From: Heloderma charlesbogerti
Lineage: Eukaryota > Chordata > Lepidosauria > Squamata > Helodermatidae
DNA length: 64,000 nucleotides
Direction: 5' to 3'
Assembly: GCA_026122225.1 (NCBI GenBank)
Contig: JANEZZ010001956.1
Coordinates: 1,614,501-1,678,500 of the forward strand
Position 1 is the first letter of the stretch. Each line of letters begins with the position of its first letter. This document shows positions 33,948-43,599 of this stretch, one piece after another. A program made the position numbers and the translations under genes. The notes below the pieces were generated by a model. It ran no database searches. It worked only from the letters and a program-made list of their open reading frames with translations, and was not told where the DNA came from.

Positions 33948-34510
33948 CATTTAGGGTGCAATCCTATACATGTCTGGACAGAAAAAAGTCCACAACTCCC
34001 AGCATTTAACTAACTCTTCTCGATCATCCCAGAGTGCAGGACATGGAATAATGGGCTCAAGGTACAGGAAGCCAGATTCCGGCTGAACATCAGGAAAAAC
34101 TTCCTGACTGTTAGAGCAATACGACAATGGAACCAATTCCCTAGGGAGGTGGTGGGCTCTCCCACGCTGGAGGCATTCAAGACGAGGCTGGACAGCCATC
34201 TGTCAGGGATGGTCTGACTTGGATACCTGCACTGAGCAGGGCGGGTGGACATGATGGCCTTGTAGGCCCCTTCCAACCCTACTATTCTATGATTCTATGA
34301 ACTCAGACATTTAAGGTGCAATCCTATGCATGTTTAGACAGAAAAAAGCCCACAATTCCCAACATTTAACTAAATCAAACATTTAACATGCAATCCTTGT
34401 CATGTTTAGACAGAAAAAGTCCCACAACTTCCAGCATTTAACTAACTCAGACATTTAAGGCACAATCCTATGTATGTTTAGACAGGGAGGATAGGCTTGC
34501 TATCGTTTAG
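33948..34510. repeat. 71-72-bp tandem array of half P elements
   Basis: Units starting (A)CATTTAAGG(T/C)(G/A)CAATCCTA and ending CAGCATTTAACTAACTCAG repeat at 34307, 34379 and 34450. An earlier unit at about 33948 is separated by a CR1 insertion. Each unit is the left half of a family P element plus a short linker, giving a small satellite. Confidence 0.85.
34016..34299 (+). mobile_element. CR1 LINE 3' end inside the tandem array
   Basis: Carries GAGCAATACGACAATGGAAC and ends CTATTCTATGATTCTATG. Flanked by AACT on both sides (34012-34015 and 34300-34303) within what would otherwise be one continuous repeat unit. Confidence 0.9.
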
Positions 34511-34514
34511 AGCA

Positions 34515-34622
34515 CAATCCTATGCATGTTTAGATAGAAATAAGTTGTACAACTCCTGGCTGGGGCATGGCTGGGAGTTGTAGGACGTTTTTCTGTCTAA
34601 GCATGCATAGGATTGCACCCTT
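34515..34622. mobile_element. Family P foldback MITE
   Basis: GCACAATCCTATGCATGTTT and CTAAGCATGCATAGGATTGC arms. Next to the tandem array and probably its parent type. Confidence 0.85.
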
Positions 34623-34705
34623 AGATACCTATTTACGTAAGGGCTTTATATGCAGCCTGTAAGGCAGTGTAGTTATTTTCCCAGGCATCAGAAGGTGTAG
34701 AACAG

Positions 34706-34845
34706 ACTTTCTCAACCTGGTGCCCTCTAGATGCTTTGGATTATGACTCCAATCATCCTCAACCAGTGCAGTCAATTGTCAGGGACAATGGGAGTTGTAG
34801 TCCAGACAATCCAGAAGGCACTAGGTTGGGGAAGGCAGGTGGTAT
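34706..34845. mobile_element. Family B foldback MITE
   Basis: CTCAACCTGGTGCCCTCTAG pairs with AGAAGGCACTAGGTTGGGGA. Inner arms TATGACTCCAATCATCC and GGACAATGGGAGTTGTAGTC. One of the most complete copies. Confidence 0.85.
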
Positions 34846-34874
34846 AGACGTAGACCCCCAGTGAAATCATATTT

Positions 34875-35485
34875 TAGGGTGGCCAGGAGTCCTATTTTAC
34901 AGAGGACAGTATCTGAAGGGCTGTCAGTCCTCTATTTGAAGGTGTCCTCTGTTTGAAGGGCGAAACAGTCCAAGCCTGCTTTAAAGATAAGAACCATAAA
35001 AAGCACAAGCAGGGGCCTTGAAGTTGCCTGTCAACAGTTAACACCTGGTCAGCAGACTAAACAGGCAGGGCACCCAGGGCGCCTGGTCACAGTCATCTTT
35101 GGTGAGATGTATTGTAGTTCTATTTAAATTATAATAATTTCTAAATCTGCATCTATATTTAGTATTACATTGATATTCCACCTTTTTTCCCCCTTGCAAG
35201 GAACCCAAGGCAGCTCACATGATCCTCCTCTCCATTTTATCCTATCCTGTGAGGGGGGTTGGGCTGAGAGTCAGTGACTTGCCCACAGTCACTGGCCACG
35301 TGGGAACTAGAACCCAGATCTCCCAAGTCCCAGTCCAACACTCTGACCACTGTACCGCACTGGTGTATGTTATACACTGCATATGTTTGGCATATGCACA
35401 GTTTATACAAATGTATATCCTCTTTTGTCTTCTTTTTTTGGTGCTGCATTTCCTCGCTTTTGGTGATGTTTAAGCGGCCACCCTA
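34875..35485 (-). mobile_element. Family A MITE split by a SINE
   Basis: Left end TAGGGTGGCCAGGAGTCC, right end TTTAAGCGGCCACCCTA. Inner landmarks are GGGCTGTCAGTCCTCTATTT and TTTAAATTATAATAATTTC. The two termini are well preserved inverted repeats. Confidence 0.85.
35160..35372 (-). mobile_element. tRNA-derived SINE inside the A element
   Basis: Reverse copy: TTGATATTCCACCTTTTTTC, GGAACCCAAGGCAGCTCACA, GAACTAGAACCCAGATCTCC and CTCTGACCACTGTACCGC. Confidence 0.85.
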
Positions 35486-36145
35486 TTTGGGGATCTTTTG
35501 GGATCCAAAGGTAGGACAGAGGTCCAATCAATGTGTCCAGATAATGATGTTTATAGCATTAATTTCCTTTCAAAATATACTACTTTCAGCTTTAAATGTG
35601 TAGAGAGTTCAGACATAATTTTTTGAGTTTTACACAGTGGTGTAGCAGAGGCAGGGCTCACAGGGATGCAGCCCTGGCACTTTTTCATTAGCAGGGACTC
35701 TGATGTCATCTGCCACCCCCCCTCAGAATTCCCTGTTCCCTCTGAGCTTAGCTGCGATCCTCACTGCTGCTGTGGGGGGAATGAATTTTCCAAGCAACAA
35801 TATATTGTTCCATGTTGGAATGCAAAGTATTTGGGATGACTTGGACTGGACTGGGCAGTTAAGACCTATTCGCTTTACCAAAGGCATGCTCCTGGTGGAG
35901 ATGAAAACTTCTAGAACTGGTTTGTTGATATGGATCAACAAGCTGCCTGAAATTTTTGGGCTGCCCTTGGAGACTGTCACAATGAGCTCCTGCATTTCCA
36001 GATTTACCAATACACCTCCACCTCTCTCTCTCTCTCTCTCTGTAGTTCAATCCAGCTGGGTGTGTGGATGTTTCTGTTGGAGGGGGAGGGGGGAGATATA
36101 ATGAAGGAGCTTAGGGAAGGCTAACGGGTAATGTTGGGGCATTAA

Positions 36146-36700
36146 TGTCAGGATGGAAACTGAGCCAACAGAGCCCCAGAGCAGTTCTGATTCAGAGGAG
36201 GAACAGCAATCCGTGGGAGAGGAGCTCGCTCATCTCTCACAGGCACAGCTGCTGGCAGAGATTCCTCCTGCCAGCATTCCTGGGAGAGATAGTGACCCTG
36301 GCAGTGAGAGAGCGCTGGAGGGGGGCTTGCTGGATGCTTGGCGCAGACTCAGGGAGCGACGAGTGATGGAGGGCATGGAAAGGAGGTGCTCCGCTTGTTT
36401 GGCGCTCAAACAATGGTCGCGTCCCAAGGACCCAAGGGAAAGAGGGAGGATCTCTCCCTAGCCCATAAGTTCAGGGTCTTCCCATGGTTCTCCTTCAAAT
36501 GGGGACCAACTGCCTTACCTGGAGCTTAGGCTACTCTGCTGTCTTTCCCCAGTGCTGTTCCTTGCTTTGTCGCTAGTGATTAGTATCTGAAAGAGTCATA
36601 AAGTAATAAAGGAATAAAGTTTCGGAAAGAATCCTCGTCGTCTGTGTCCTGAGTTGGCTATTGGTGGGGACTGCAAGAGACAGCTAGGGTGCTTCTGACA
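36146..36700 (+). mobile_element. Solo LTR of a retrotransposon
   Basis: Starts TGTCAGGATGGAAAC and ends GGGTGCTTCTGACA, so the ends are TG...CA within a TGTCAG/CTGACA inverted pair. Perfect 5-bp duplication ATTAA at 36141-36145 and 36701-36705. An AATAAA signal lies near 36603. A single 555-bp LTR with no internal region is the product of LTR-LTR recombination. Family (Gypsy-type or endogenous retrovirus) cannot be told from the LTR alone. Confidence 0.92.
36153..36461 (+). other. 102-codon open frame inside the LTR
   Basis: Starts METEPTEPQSSSDSEEEQQS, continues acidic, then turns basic (LLDAWRRLRERRVMEGMERR) with a CSAC pair. The acidic-then-basic layout is unusual for a chance frame, but no domain is recognised. 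It lies wholly within the LTR. It may be chance, or a frame that an intact element would express from its own LTR. Confidence 0.4.
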
Positions 36701-37437
36701 ATTAAGGGAGTGTGCAAGGGGGCTGTTTAAATGAGAAAGGATCTGTCCATGAGGACTGAGTGGAGGGGGTGAAGCTTCCATAAAGTATCATATTTTGAAA
36801 ACCTAAACTGTTAGTGTTTGAGTGAGTGCGTGAGTGAGTGAAAAATATTTTGACACCTCTGCATTTTTTCTCAGATGTCCAACTGAAATACCCCTGCCTC
36901 AGCTCCACTGTTTTTGGATCCCTGTTGAAGGCTGTGTATCTTACAAGGTTGTACAATCTTAGCAGGGGGCGTGGCTGTGAGGGGACATGGCTGTGACTGT
37001 CATGAAGGGACCCTGCACTTCTGAATTTGCCACTACACTGCTGGTTTTACAAATTTTATTTGTTCTGTATTGACTGATTTTTAATGCTGTTTCTCTCCTC
37101 CCGCCCCCGCCATTTCTCCCCCATTGCTGTTTTCTTGCATACCTGTACTTTGTCCCCAGAGAAAGCTGACTTAACTCCTTTGGACTTCTTAACTCTGTAG
37201 GAAAAACAACTTCTTTTTTTTTAAACTGTCCTTGGGGAAAAGATCTCTGAATGATAATACATTTCTGGAATAATTTAAATTACTAAAAATTTATTTTTTG
37301 GTTGTTAACTTTTAAGGCTTCTGGTTTCCCCTGCATGACTTACAGTGCCACTTGCTGTCTACAAAGGGCCTAAATAACTACCCTGCCTTTTACAGGTATG
37401 TTGGATGAGGACAATAGCAACAACAAAAATATCCTCA

Positions 37438-37573
37438 AGGCACAATCCTGTGCATATTTAGACAGAAAAAAGTCCTACAAGTCCCAGCATGCCTCAGCCA
37501 GCATGGCTGGCTGGAGCATGCTGGGAATTGTAGGACGTTTTGCTACCTAAATATGCATAGGACTGTGTCCTAA
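37438..37573. mobile_element. Family P foldback MITE
   Basis: GGCACAATCCTGTGCATATT, CCAGCCAGCATGGCTGGCTG and ATGCATAGGACTGTGTCCTA. Full-length, moderately decayed. Confidence 0.85.
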
Positions 37574-37659
37574 GCAAACCTTGAGCTCATGTGCTCTGTT
37601 GTTTTTTCTGCATGGGTTGAGGAGTGCATAGGATCGCACCCTTAGAAAAGCATCTAAGG

Positions 37660-37755
37660 TACATCTACACATTTACTAGGGAGTAAGCACCACTGAACAC
37701 AGTAGGAGTTACTTCTGTGTACACCTGCAGAGAATAGGATTGTGCTGTAAATTCT
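37660..37755. mobile_element. Family C foldback MITE
   Basis: ACACATTTACTAGGGAGTAA, GCACCACTGAACACAGTAGG, then GAATAGGATTGTGCTGTAAA. Confidence 0.75.
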
Positions 37756-37894
37756 GAATCCACAATTCAAGATGACAAAGTAGCGGGATTCTCAAGAGGA
37801 CAAGAATCTATAGTGAGCACTTGGCATTGAAGAAACTCGCATGCATCAGTGCAATCAAAAGACTGGCTGCAAACGTGAATTATGAGACACCTGG

Positions 37895-38050
37895 GTCCAT
37901 ATGGAGGTGGTGGGCTCTCCGTCACTGGCATTATTTGGGCACAGACCAGACAGCCACCTGTCAGCGATGCTGTAAACTGGATGCTTGCCCTGAGTAGGGG
38001 TTTGGACTTGACGGCCTAAATGGCGCCTTCGAACTCTACGATTCTCTGGG
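37895..38050 (+). mobile_element. CR1 LINE 3' end, short
   Basis: GGAGGTGGTGGGCTCTCCGT, GACAGCCACCTGTCAGCGAT, and a decayed end CGAACTCTACGATTCTCTGG. Confidence 0.8.
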
Positions 38051-38109
38051 TTTGTGTGTGTGTTTTAAAAATCACTGACTGTGGCGTGGGCTTCTGAGGC
38101 GTTCGGATG

Positions 38110-38560
38110 ATCACTTCTGTAGAACAGAAGTGGGTCCAGGATTTGGGGGGTCCCTTCATCTACCCTTGGGCCCTAGCATCTGCCCAGTCTTGCCAACTGT
38201 TGGCAGTGCCAGCTCCAGGTTTTGGAGGGCTCTCGGGCAAGACACCCTCAATGGGCTCCTCTCCCTCTGGGAGGCCACCTTCTCACCACCAAGGCTGCCA
38301 GCTCCTTCTTCTTACTGGTACCACCTGCTTGCTTGCCAGGCAGAGAGCCAGTGAGCAAGCTGGCAGTGGAATCTACTGCTCCTCTTTCACACTTCCACCT
38401 TTCTCTAGGGAAGAGCCAGAGACTAGGGAACAAGCAGGCTGCAGGAGCTCTTGTCATGGGGCCCCTGCTGGAGTGTGGGCTCTCAGTGGGTGCCCAGCCA
38501 TACCAACCCTTGACACAAGCCCAGACTGCTGGCACGAGAGTCGGCACGCTCTCACCTGTC
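38110..38560 (+). mobile_element. Family D element
   Basis: GCAGTGCCAGCTCCAGGTTT, GACACCCTCAATGGGCTCCT, CCAGGCAGAGAGCCAGTGAG, ending CCAACCCTTGACACAAGCCC. Second uninterrupted copy showing the empty H insertion site. Confidence 0.7.
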
Positions 38561-38599
38561 CGCTGCTATGGTGCAGAGCTGGTTGAATCCGTCTATTAC

Positions 38600-38934
38600 T
38601 GGTCCATGTCACTTTTGTATATATTCATCCCTAAGTCACTTAATTTCCTTTTTGGCATTTATCTGTGATTTTAAAAAAATCCCCATGAAAATTTGCCCAT
38701 GAAATCCCCATTCCCACCTCTACTTCCTCAAAATATACTTTTCAAATGTATTGTGATACAGGGGTGTTTTTTCATGTGCGTTTTTTGAGCTGACATCTAG
38801 AACATTTAGGAAGAACGGTAGCTGGTGGATAATTAAAGTCCATAATATCACTCCATAACTGAATTCGGAAAGATTTAGTTCCTCAAGCATCCCCTCTGCG
38901 GTGCCACGAATCCTCATCCGGCAACAGTAGCTTA
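38600..38934. other. Possible hAT fragment, otherwise unassigned
   Basis: CATCCCTAAGTCACTTAATT and a GAAAATTTGCCCATGAAA stretch resemble the interior of the element at 30704. No terminus pair seen. Confidence 0.3.
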
Positions 38935-39215
38935 GTAAGTCTACAGCCATAAAGTGCCTGGGAATGCTGGGAATTGCAGTCCCATGCATCTGGAGAGTGA
39001 TGGAAAGTTGGGGAAGTAGTCCTTTTTCCTATGGAGGCTGGTGGCTCCAATGTCTTTGGGGCGGTGAATCCCCTCCGGGTTTCAGTCCGAGCTCTAAAGG
39101 AGCTATCCAAGGTGCAAAGCTATCCAAGGCCTGACCTCGGATAGCTACTTTAGAGTTCGGACTGAAACCCGGAGTGGCTTGACATCCCCGTTGACATCAG
39201 AGCCACCTCCCTCCA
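38935..39215. mobile_element. Family B fragment and family G foldback element
   Basis: 38950-39020 is one B arm (GGGAATGCTGGGAATTGCAG). 39024-39215 is a G palindrome: CGAGCTCTAAAGGAGCTATC pairs with GATAGCTACTTTAGAGTTCG, with outer arms GGTGGCTCCAATGTC and ACATCAGAGCCACC. Confidence 0.75.
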
Positions 39216-40074
39216 CTGCTCCCTTGCTGCGGGTAGTTATGCAACATACAACCATCCCACTAAACTGCCTTAATTGGTCCAATCTAGGGGGGCGGAGGGA
39301 GAAGTGTCACAACATGAGTTTGCTGCTTTTACCTACCAAAAATCTTCTCTAGATCTTGTGATTCGACAGCTGTGCCATTTGGCAAGATGCTGGCTTTGTG
39401 TGTTCTATGCCACCCCACTTGAGAGGTCAGAGTTCTTGTAAGTTTCTCTTTTAGACAAAGCAGTCAAGTGGATTGGAAGAAGAGACTCTCATCGGTTGGT
39501 GTTCTTATGGGAGCGAGAGAGCAAGTATGGGTGTGGGTGTGTGTTGTGTGTGGGTTGCTGAAGATGTGCCTTCCATGGCTAAGCATTACATGAAGGTGGT
39601 GGATTCCCAGTAATTGGGAAAGTACTTTCTAGGCTTCCTTGCCCCGTTTTGTGTGCAGTTATCAGTCATTACATACTAACTGTGAGCTCAGTTCTCCAAG
39701 TGTCTCTCCAGATGTTTGATTTATGTACAGCATTTTTAGCCTGCCCTTTGTAGCCTTACCAAGATAAGAAATAAGACGGTGCCTTCCTGCAGGCTTACAA
39801 TCTAAAAGACACAACACAAAAGGAAGGGGGATTAGGAGGGAAGAGGGAAAAAAAGCAAATTCAGCACTAGTTGCAAAGTTCAGCCAGTCATGGGCACAGT
39901 GGAAGGGCTGCTGTTTCCTTTCCCTCTGATGGCCTCATAGCGACAGCAGGAGGGAGGGGTGTTCTCAGCTGGAGCTGTATTCAGGCATGATGGAGGGTGC
40001 CTGATTGCTGCTGCTTCTCCCTCTTTGCTCCAAAATGGCATCATCCACATACAAGAGGGAGGTGTCAGCAGAAC

Positions 40075-40076
<2 letters not shown>
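39216..40076. other. Unassigned intergenic sequence
   Basis: (GT)-rich patch at 39530-39552. No gene or clear repeat. Confidence 0.5.

Positions 40077-40108
<32 letters not shown>
40077..40108. repeat. (AC)n microsatellite
   Basis: About fifteen AC units. Confidence 0.95.
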
Positions 40109-40111
<3 letters not shown>

Positions 40112-40743
40112 CTTTAGGGGAACTAGTTTCTGAGGAGGGCAAACCCTTCTAAATCAGCCCAGTGAGAACTGAGCATTCTCAGTGGCCACAGAATGATGGA
40201 AAACCAGGGGACAAGGGGGAGTGCAATGAAGCACTCTGGGACAGGATGTGGCTGGCTGACTAGCTGGTTGGAACCCTGAACAGGAACATTCCATACTGCA
40301 ACATTTTGTTGCAGGTCATACCTCTGTGACTTTAATGAAGTTCAATGTTTTTTCGACCAATTAAAAGGCTACGTATGGAGTTCCATTTGCTCTTCAGACT
40401 TCACGTGCTTTTGGTGACCCCAGTGTGCAGCCATTCTTCTACCTGAAGTGCTTTTATTATTACTGTAGAGGTCTCTATATTATTTATTTATCCCTCTGAA
40501 AAGCTCAGGGTGGCACATATGGGGTTGACCAATGTTTTTACAATCCTCACAGTAACCTTGCAAAGTAGGTTATGTCAGTAGCCTTCAACCTTTTCACATC
40601 CAGGATTCAGCTCTATCCCCCACAATATGGAATCCACTAACAATGGGGACATGATGCCTGTCTGTCCTTTGCCGCTTCTCTTTAAGGTGACACCCGTTCA
40701 TTTGGTTTGAGAGCAGGGCATGATGGCACATGATGCAGCCAGA
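40109..40743. other. Unassigned, with a decayed SINE-like tail
   Basis: 40470-40600 (TATTTATTTATCCCTCTGAA, ACAATCCTCACAGTAACCTT) resembles a reversed SINE tail and body. The rest is unassigned. Confidence 0.35.
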
Positions 40744-41030
40744 AGAACATAAGAAGAGCCCTGCTGGATCAGACCAAGGGTCCATCTATCCCAGCATATT
40801 GTTCACACAATGGCCAACCACCTGCCCATGGGAAATCCACAAGCAGGACATGACTGCAACAGCACCCTCCCACCCATGTTCCCCTGCAACTGGTGTACGT
40901 AGGCCTACTGCCTTTGGTACTGGAGGTAGCCATCAGGACTAGTAGCCATCGCTAGCCTTCTCTTCCAGGAATTTGTCTAATCCCCCTTTAAAGCCATCCA
41001 AATTTGTAGCCTTCACTACATCTTGTGGGA
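40744..41030 (-). mobile_element. CR1-superfamily LINE 3' end
   Basis: AGAACATAAGAAGAGCCCTG, TTCACACAATGGCCAACCAC and CACTACATCTTGTGGGA match the longer copy at 26360. Confidence 0.88.
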
Positions 41031-41125
41031 GCTACCTTGCTGAAGCTAAGCTGGTCTGGATCTGGGCAGCAGTGCCTGTCTGCTGTCTAGGAGACTGTCT
41101 GGGAACTCTGGCAGCTTGGGTGGGT
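41031..41125 (+). repeat. 5S rRNA-derived segment (pseudogene or SINE3 head)
   Basis: GAAGCTAAGCTGGTCTGGAT then GGAGACTGTCTGGGAACTCT and GGCAGC follow the order and spacing of the internal promoter and 3' half of a 5S rRNA gene (GAAGCTAAGCAGG, GGGAGACC, CTGGGAAT). The 5' third is missing or replaced. It abuts a LINE terminus, which suits a LINE-mobilised 5S-type SINE or chimeric retrocopy better than a functional gene. Confidence 0.6.
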
Positions 41126-41261
41126 TCCGCAAAGAAGGAACCCAGAATAGAAATGAAATTAGTAATAATTGTATTAGGAGAGAGAAATTTGACAGGTGCC
41201 AAAGTTTTTCTAAAGTATTGCTGAAGACAAGAGGATAGCTAGTCAGACAGGGATTTGCAGG

Positions 41262-41540
41262 GCCGGCCCGAGACAGTTTTGTTGCCTGAGGTGAAAGACA
41301 AAACGCCACCACCCACCCATTCCATTGATGAAAGCTGACCAGACAGGCCATTGAATCTTCCATCAACACTGCCGATGGGGCAGTATTCTCCACTGCACCC
41401 GAGGGTAGCAGGCTAATTTAGCGAGCGCAGGGCAGGCTGCATGGCCTATATGGCTTGATCCTCCAACGCCTTGCCACTGCACCCCATCCTCAGCATCTAC
41501 CACCTCACTCTGCCTAATGGTAGGGCCAGCCTTAGTGATT
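41262..41540. mobile_element. Possible DNA transposon remnant
   Basis: GCAGGGCCGGCCCGAGACAG on the left and GGTAGGGCCAGCCTTAG on the right form a weak inverted pair (GGCCGGCCC with GGGCCAGCC). Non-coding. Confidence 0.35.
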
Positions 41541-41641
41541 TCCCCAAAGCTGGGAGACCCAATGAGCTTCATGTCTGTGCAGGCGTTTGAAACTCTGATC
41601 TAAACTGATCCAGTTCCAATGCTTTAGGGCTCTGTGAGCTG

Positions 41642-41830
41642 GAGCATAGTGCTGGTAGAACACATGCTTTGCAGGCAAGTTTAACTCCTGGCATTTCTAG
41701 TTTAATGGATCTTGGGTAGTGCAGTTGGGAAAGAACCCGCTCTCTTCCTCAGACTATGGACAGCTACAGCCAGCCAAAGTATATAGTGGGCTAGATGGGC
41801 CAACAGTCTGATTCCATAGATGGCAGTTTC
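41642..41830 (+). mobile_element. tRNA-derived SINE, second type
   Basis: GAGCATAGTGCTGGTAGAAC (A-box region), TTGCAGGCAAGTTTAACTCC (B-box region) and the end GGGCTAGATGGGCCAACAGT. Same family, opposite strand, as 55845, 57905 and 63479. Confidence 0.7.
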
Positions 41831-41983
41831 AGATACTGAAATGGAGGCGCAGGAAAGCCACGTCACTGGGATAGTGGTGACACTGAAGAGGATGACATTG
41901 CCAATACCATAAAGCCTTTTTACAAATCGATGGTGCCAGTGCCGGATTCAGGTTTCTTAGGACCCGTGGACAAGACACCCTCA

Positions 41984-42341
41984 GGGCTTTTCTACATGAG
42001 CCATTTACCACATGCTCATCATTCCCTACTCCTGGTTGTTTACAGGTTCTTCTTTAAATGATGTCATGACTCTCCAGTTTCAATTCATTGTCTAAACATC
42101 ACTTTCAGCACGTTTTTCTTTAGAGCAGAAAAAATGCAGCATTTAATTCTGAAAGTGAAAGGAAACCGCGATTTTCACTTGTGTATTTGTGCTATTCTGC
42201 TATACCACAATGCCACCTACAGGTTATGTAGTGGAAAAGCAGGAAAGGAAACTGCTTGTGTAATGCTCTGATCTTAATTCTGTGATGAAACTGAGAGGCA
42301 GTGGATTAGCAGCTGATTAACAGCCTTGTGTAGACAAGCTG
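41984..42341 (-). mobile_element. Family H MITE with TCA duplication
   Basis: Ends GGGCTTTTCTACATGAGCC and CAGCCTTGTGTAGACAAGCTG-type inverted termini. TCA lies at 41981-41983 and again at 42342-42344. Uninterrupted D copies read CACCCTCAATGGGC with a single TCA, so insertion and duplication are proven within this window. A 3-bp TNA duplication points to PIF/Harbinger. Confidence 0.88.
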
Positions 42342-42379
42342 TCAATGGGCGCCTCTCTTGGAGTGACTGCCATTGTCAC

Positions 42380-43297
42380 TAGGGTCGGCGGAGAATTTCT
42401 CCACGAATCTTCAGGAGGCCGAGCGCCGATGCATTCGGCCCCCCGAAAGTGTTGGGGAAATTCTCCGCCAGCCCCCCGCCCCCCCCCCGGGATGGGACTT
42501 ACCTTCGGCAAATGTCCCTCTTGGCGGCGGGTCCCGGCGGCGGTTCGGCGGCAGTTCGTCAGGGGCGGGGGCGGCAGCCAGTCTCCCGACCGGCTGCCGC
42601 TGCCGCCATTGCAAAAAAAAAAAGTAAAGTAAAAAGAAAACACACACACCCGTGATAGGCTACGTAATGATTTATGTAGCCTATCATGGCTAGATTTCCA
42701 AAGTCAGCCGTGATAGGATACGTAAATCGTCACGTAGCCTATCATGGGTGACTTTGAAGAAAAAAAAAAAAGCGCATACACAAATGGCGGCGCCCATGGG
42801 GCGCCGCCATTTGCATTCCTTATTTTGGCACGTCTAGTCTACGTAAAGATTTACATAGATTACGGCGAAAATAAGGGAACGCTATTTGCGTTGCCCTTAT
42901 TTTTGCCATAGTCTACGTAAATCTTTACGTAGACTAGACGTGCCAAAATAAGGAACGCAAATGACGGTCCCCTTGGGAGCCGCCATTTGCGCATGTGCTT
43001 TTTTTTCCCCAGAGTCACCCGTGATAGGCTACGTGACGATTTACATAGCCTATCACGGCTGACTTTGGAAATCTAGCCGTGATAAGCTATGTAAATCGTT
43101 ACGTAGCCTATCACGGGTGTGTGTGCGTGTGTGTGTTTTTTAACTTTTTTTTTCGCGGCCGGGTAGACGGCCTGAATTTGGCTGGCGAGGGATGGGGCGC
43201 CTCCCCCCCCTCGCCTGAACTTCGGGGGGAGAACTGAAGCACCCCCCCACCGCGAAGCAAACTTCGAGAACAGGTAAGGGACTTTCGTCCATCCCTA
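42380..43297. mobile_element. hAT foldback element with nested palindromes
   Basis: 918 bp. Ends TAGGGTCGGCGGAGAA and TTTCGTCCATCCCTA. Perfect 8-bp duplication ATTGTCAC at 42372-42379 and 43298-43305. Four palindromic modules with GGCTACGTAA...TACGTAGCC lie at 42652-42687, 42710-42745, 43021-43056 and 43079-43114. A perfect 37-bp inverted pair lies at 42818-42854 and 42917-42953. A perfect 13-bp hairpin (AAATGGCGGCGCC) lies at 42782-42812. No transposase frame, so it must be moved by another hAT. Open frames in its GC-rich arms are chance. Confidence 0.92.
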
Positions 43298-43599
43298 ATT
43301 GTCACCAGCTGCTATTGCTCCTGATCATGTTCCTCCTTGATCATGTTCCTTGCTTGACAAGCAGAGAGTAGATGAGCAAGTAGGCAGTAGCATCTGGTGC
43401 TCCTTCTCATCACCATGGTCTGGGCCAGAGCAAGAGGCAGGTGAACAAACAGCTTGCAATGATGAAGACAAGGAGCAAGTCCAGGGGGGCTCTTGTCAGT
43501 GGGCCCCTGCTGGGGTGTGGGCCTTTGGCAGGCGCCTGACCATGCCTAGCCTTGATGCCAGACAAGCATGGTGTGACCACAGTTCTGTACGGTTCTGGA

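Larger units (their letters stand above)
35635..37043. mobile_element. Nonautonomous hAT element with a perfect 8-bp duplication
   Basis: Ends CAGTGGTGTAGCAGAGG and TTTGCCACTACACTGCTG. GTTTTACA stands on both sides (35627-35634 and 37044-37051). Without the nested LTR it is about 850 bp. The interior keeps AACAATATATTGTTCC, shared with the copy at 19896. No transposase frame. A (CT)n run lies at 36022-36041. Confidence 0.92.
41935..43575 (+). mobile_element. Family D element carrying two insertions
   Basis: Left part CCGGATTCAGGTTTCTTAGG to CAAGACACCCTCA, then an H element (41984-42341), then D sequence again from CAATGGGCGCCTC to CTGCC, then a hAT element (42380-43297), then D from CAGCTGCTATTGCTCC to CCTTGATGCCAGAC. 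Removing both inserts restores a D element like those at 17300 and 38110. Confidence 0.85.

Noticed and set aside
42317..42655. Several frames of 68-110 codons, Gly/Arg/Pro-rich
   Set aside because: They fall in the GC-rich arm of the nonautonomous hAT foldback element.
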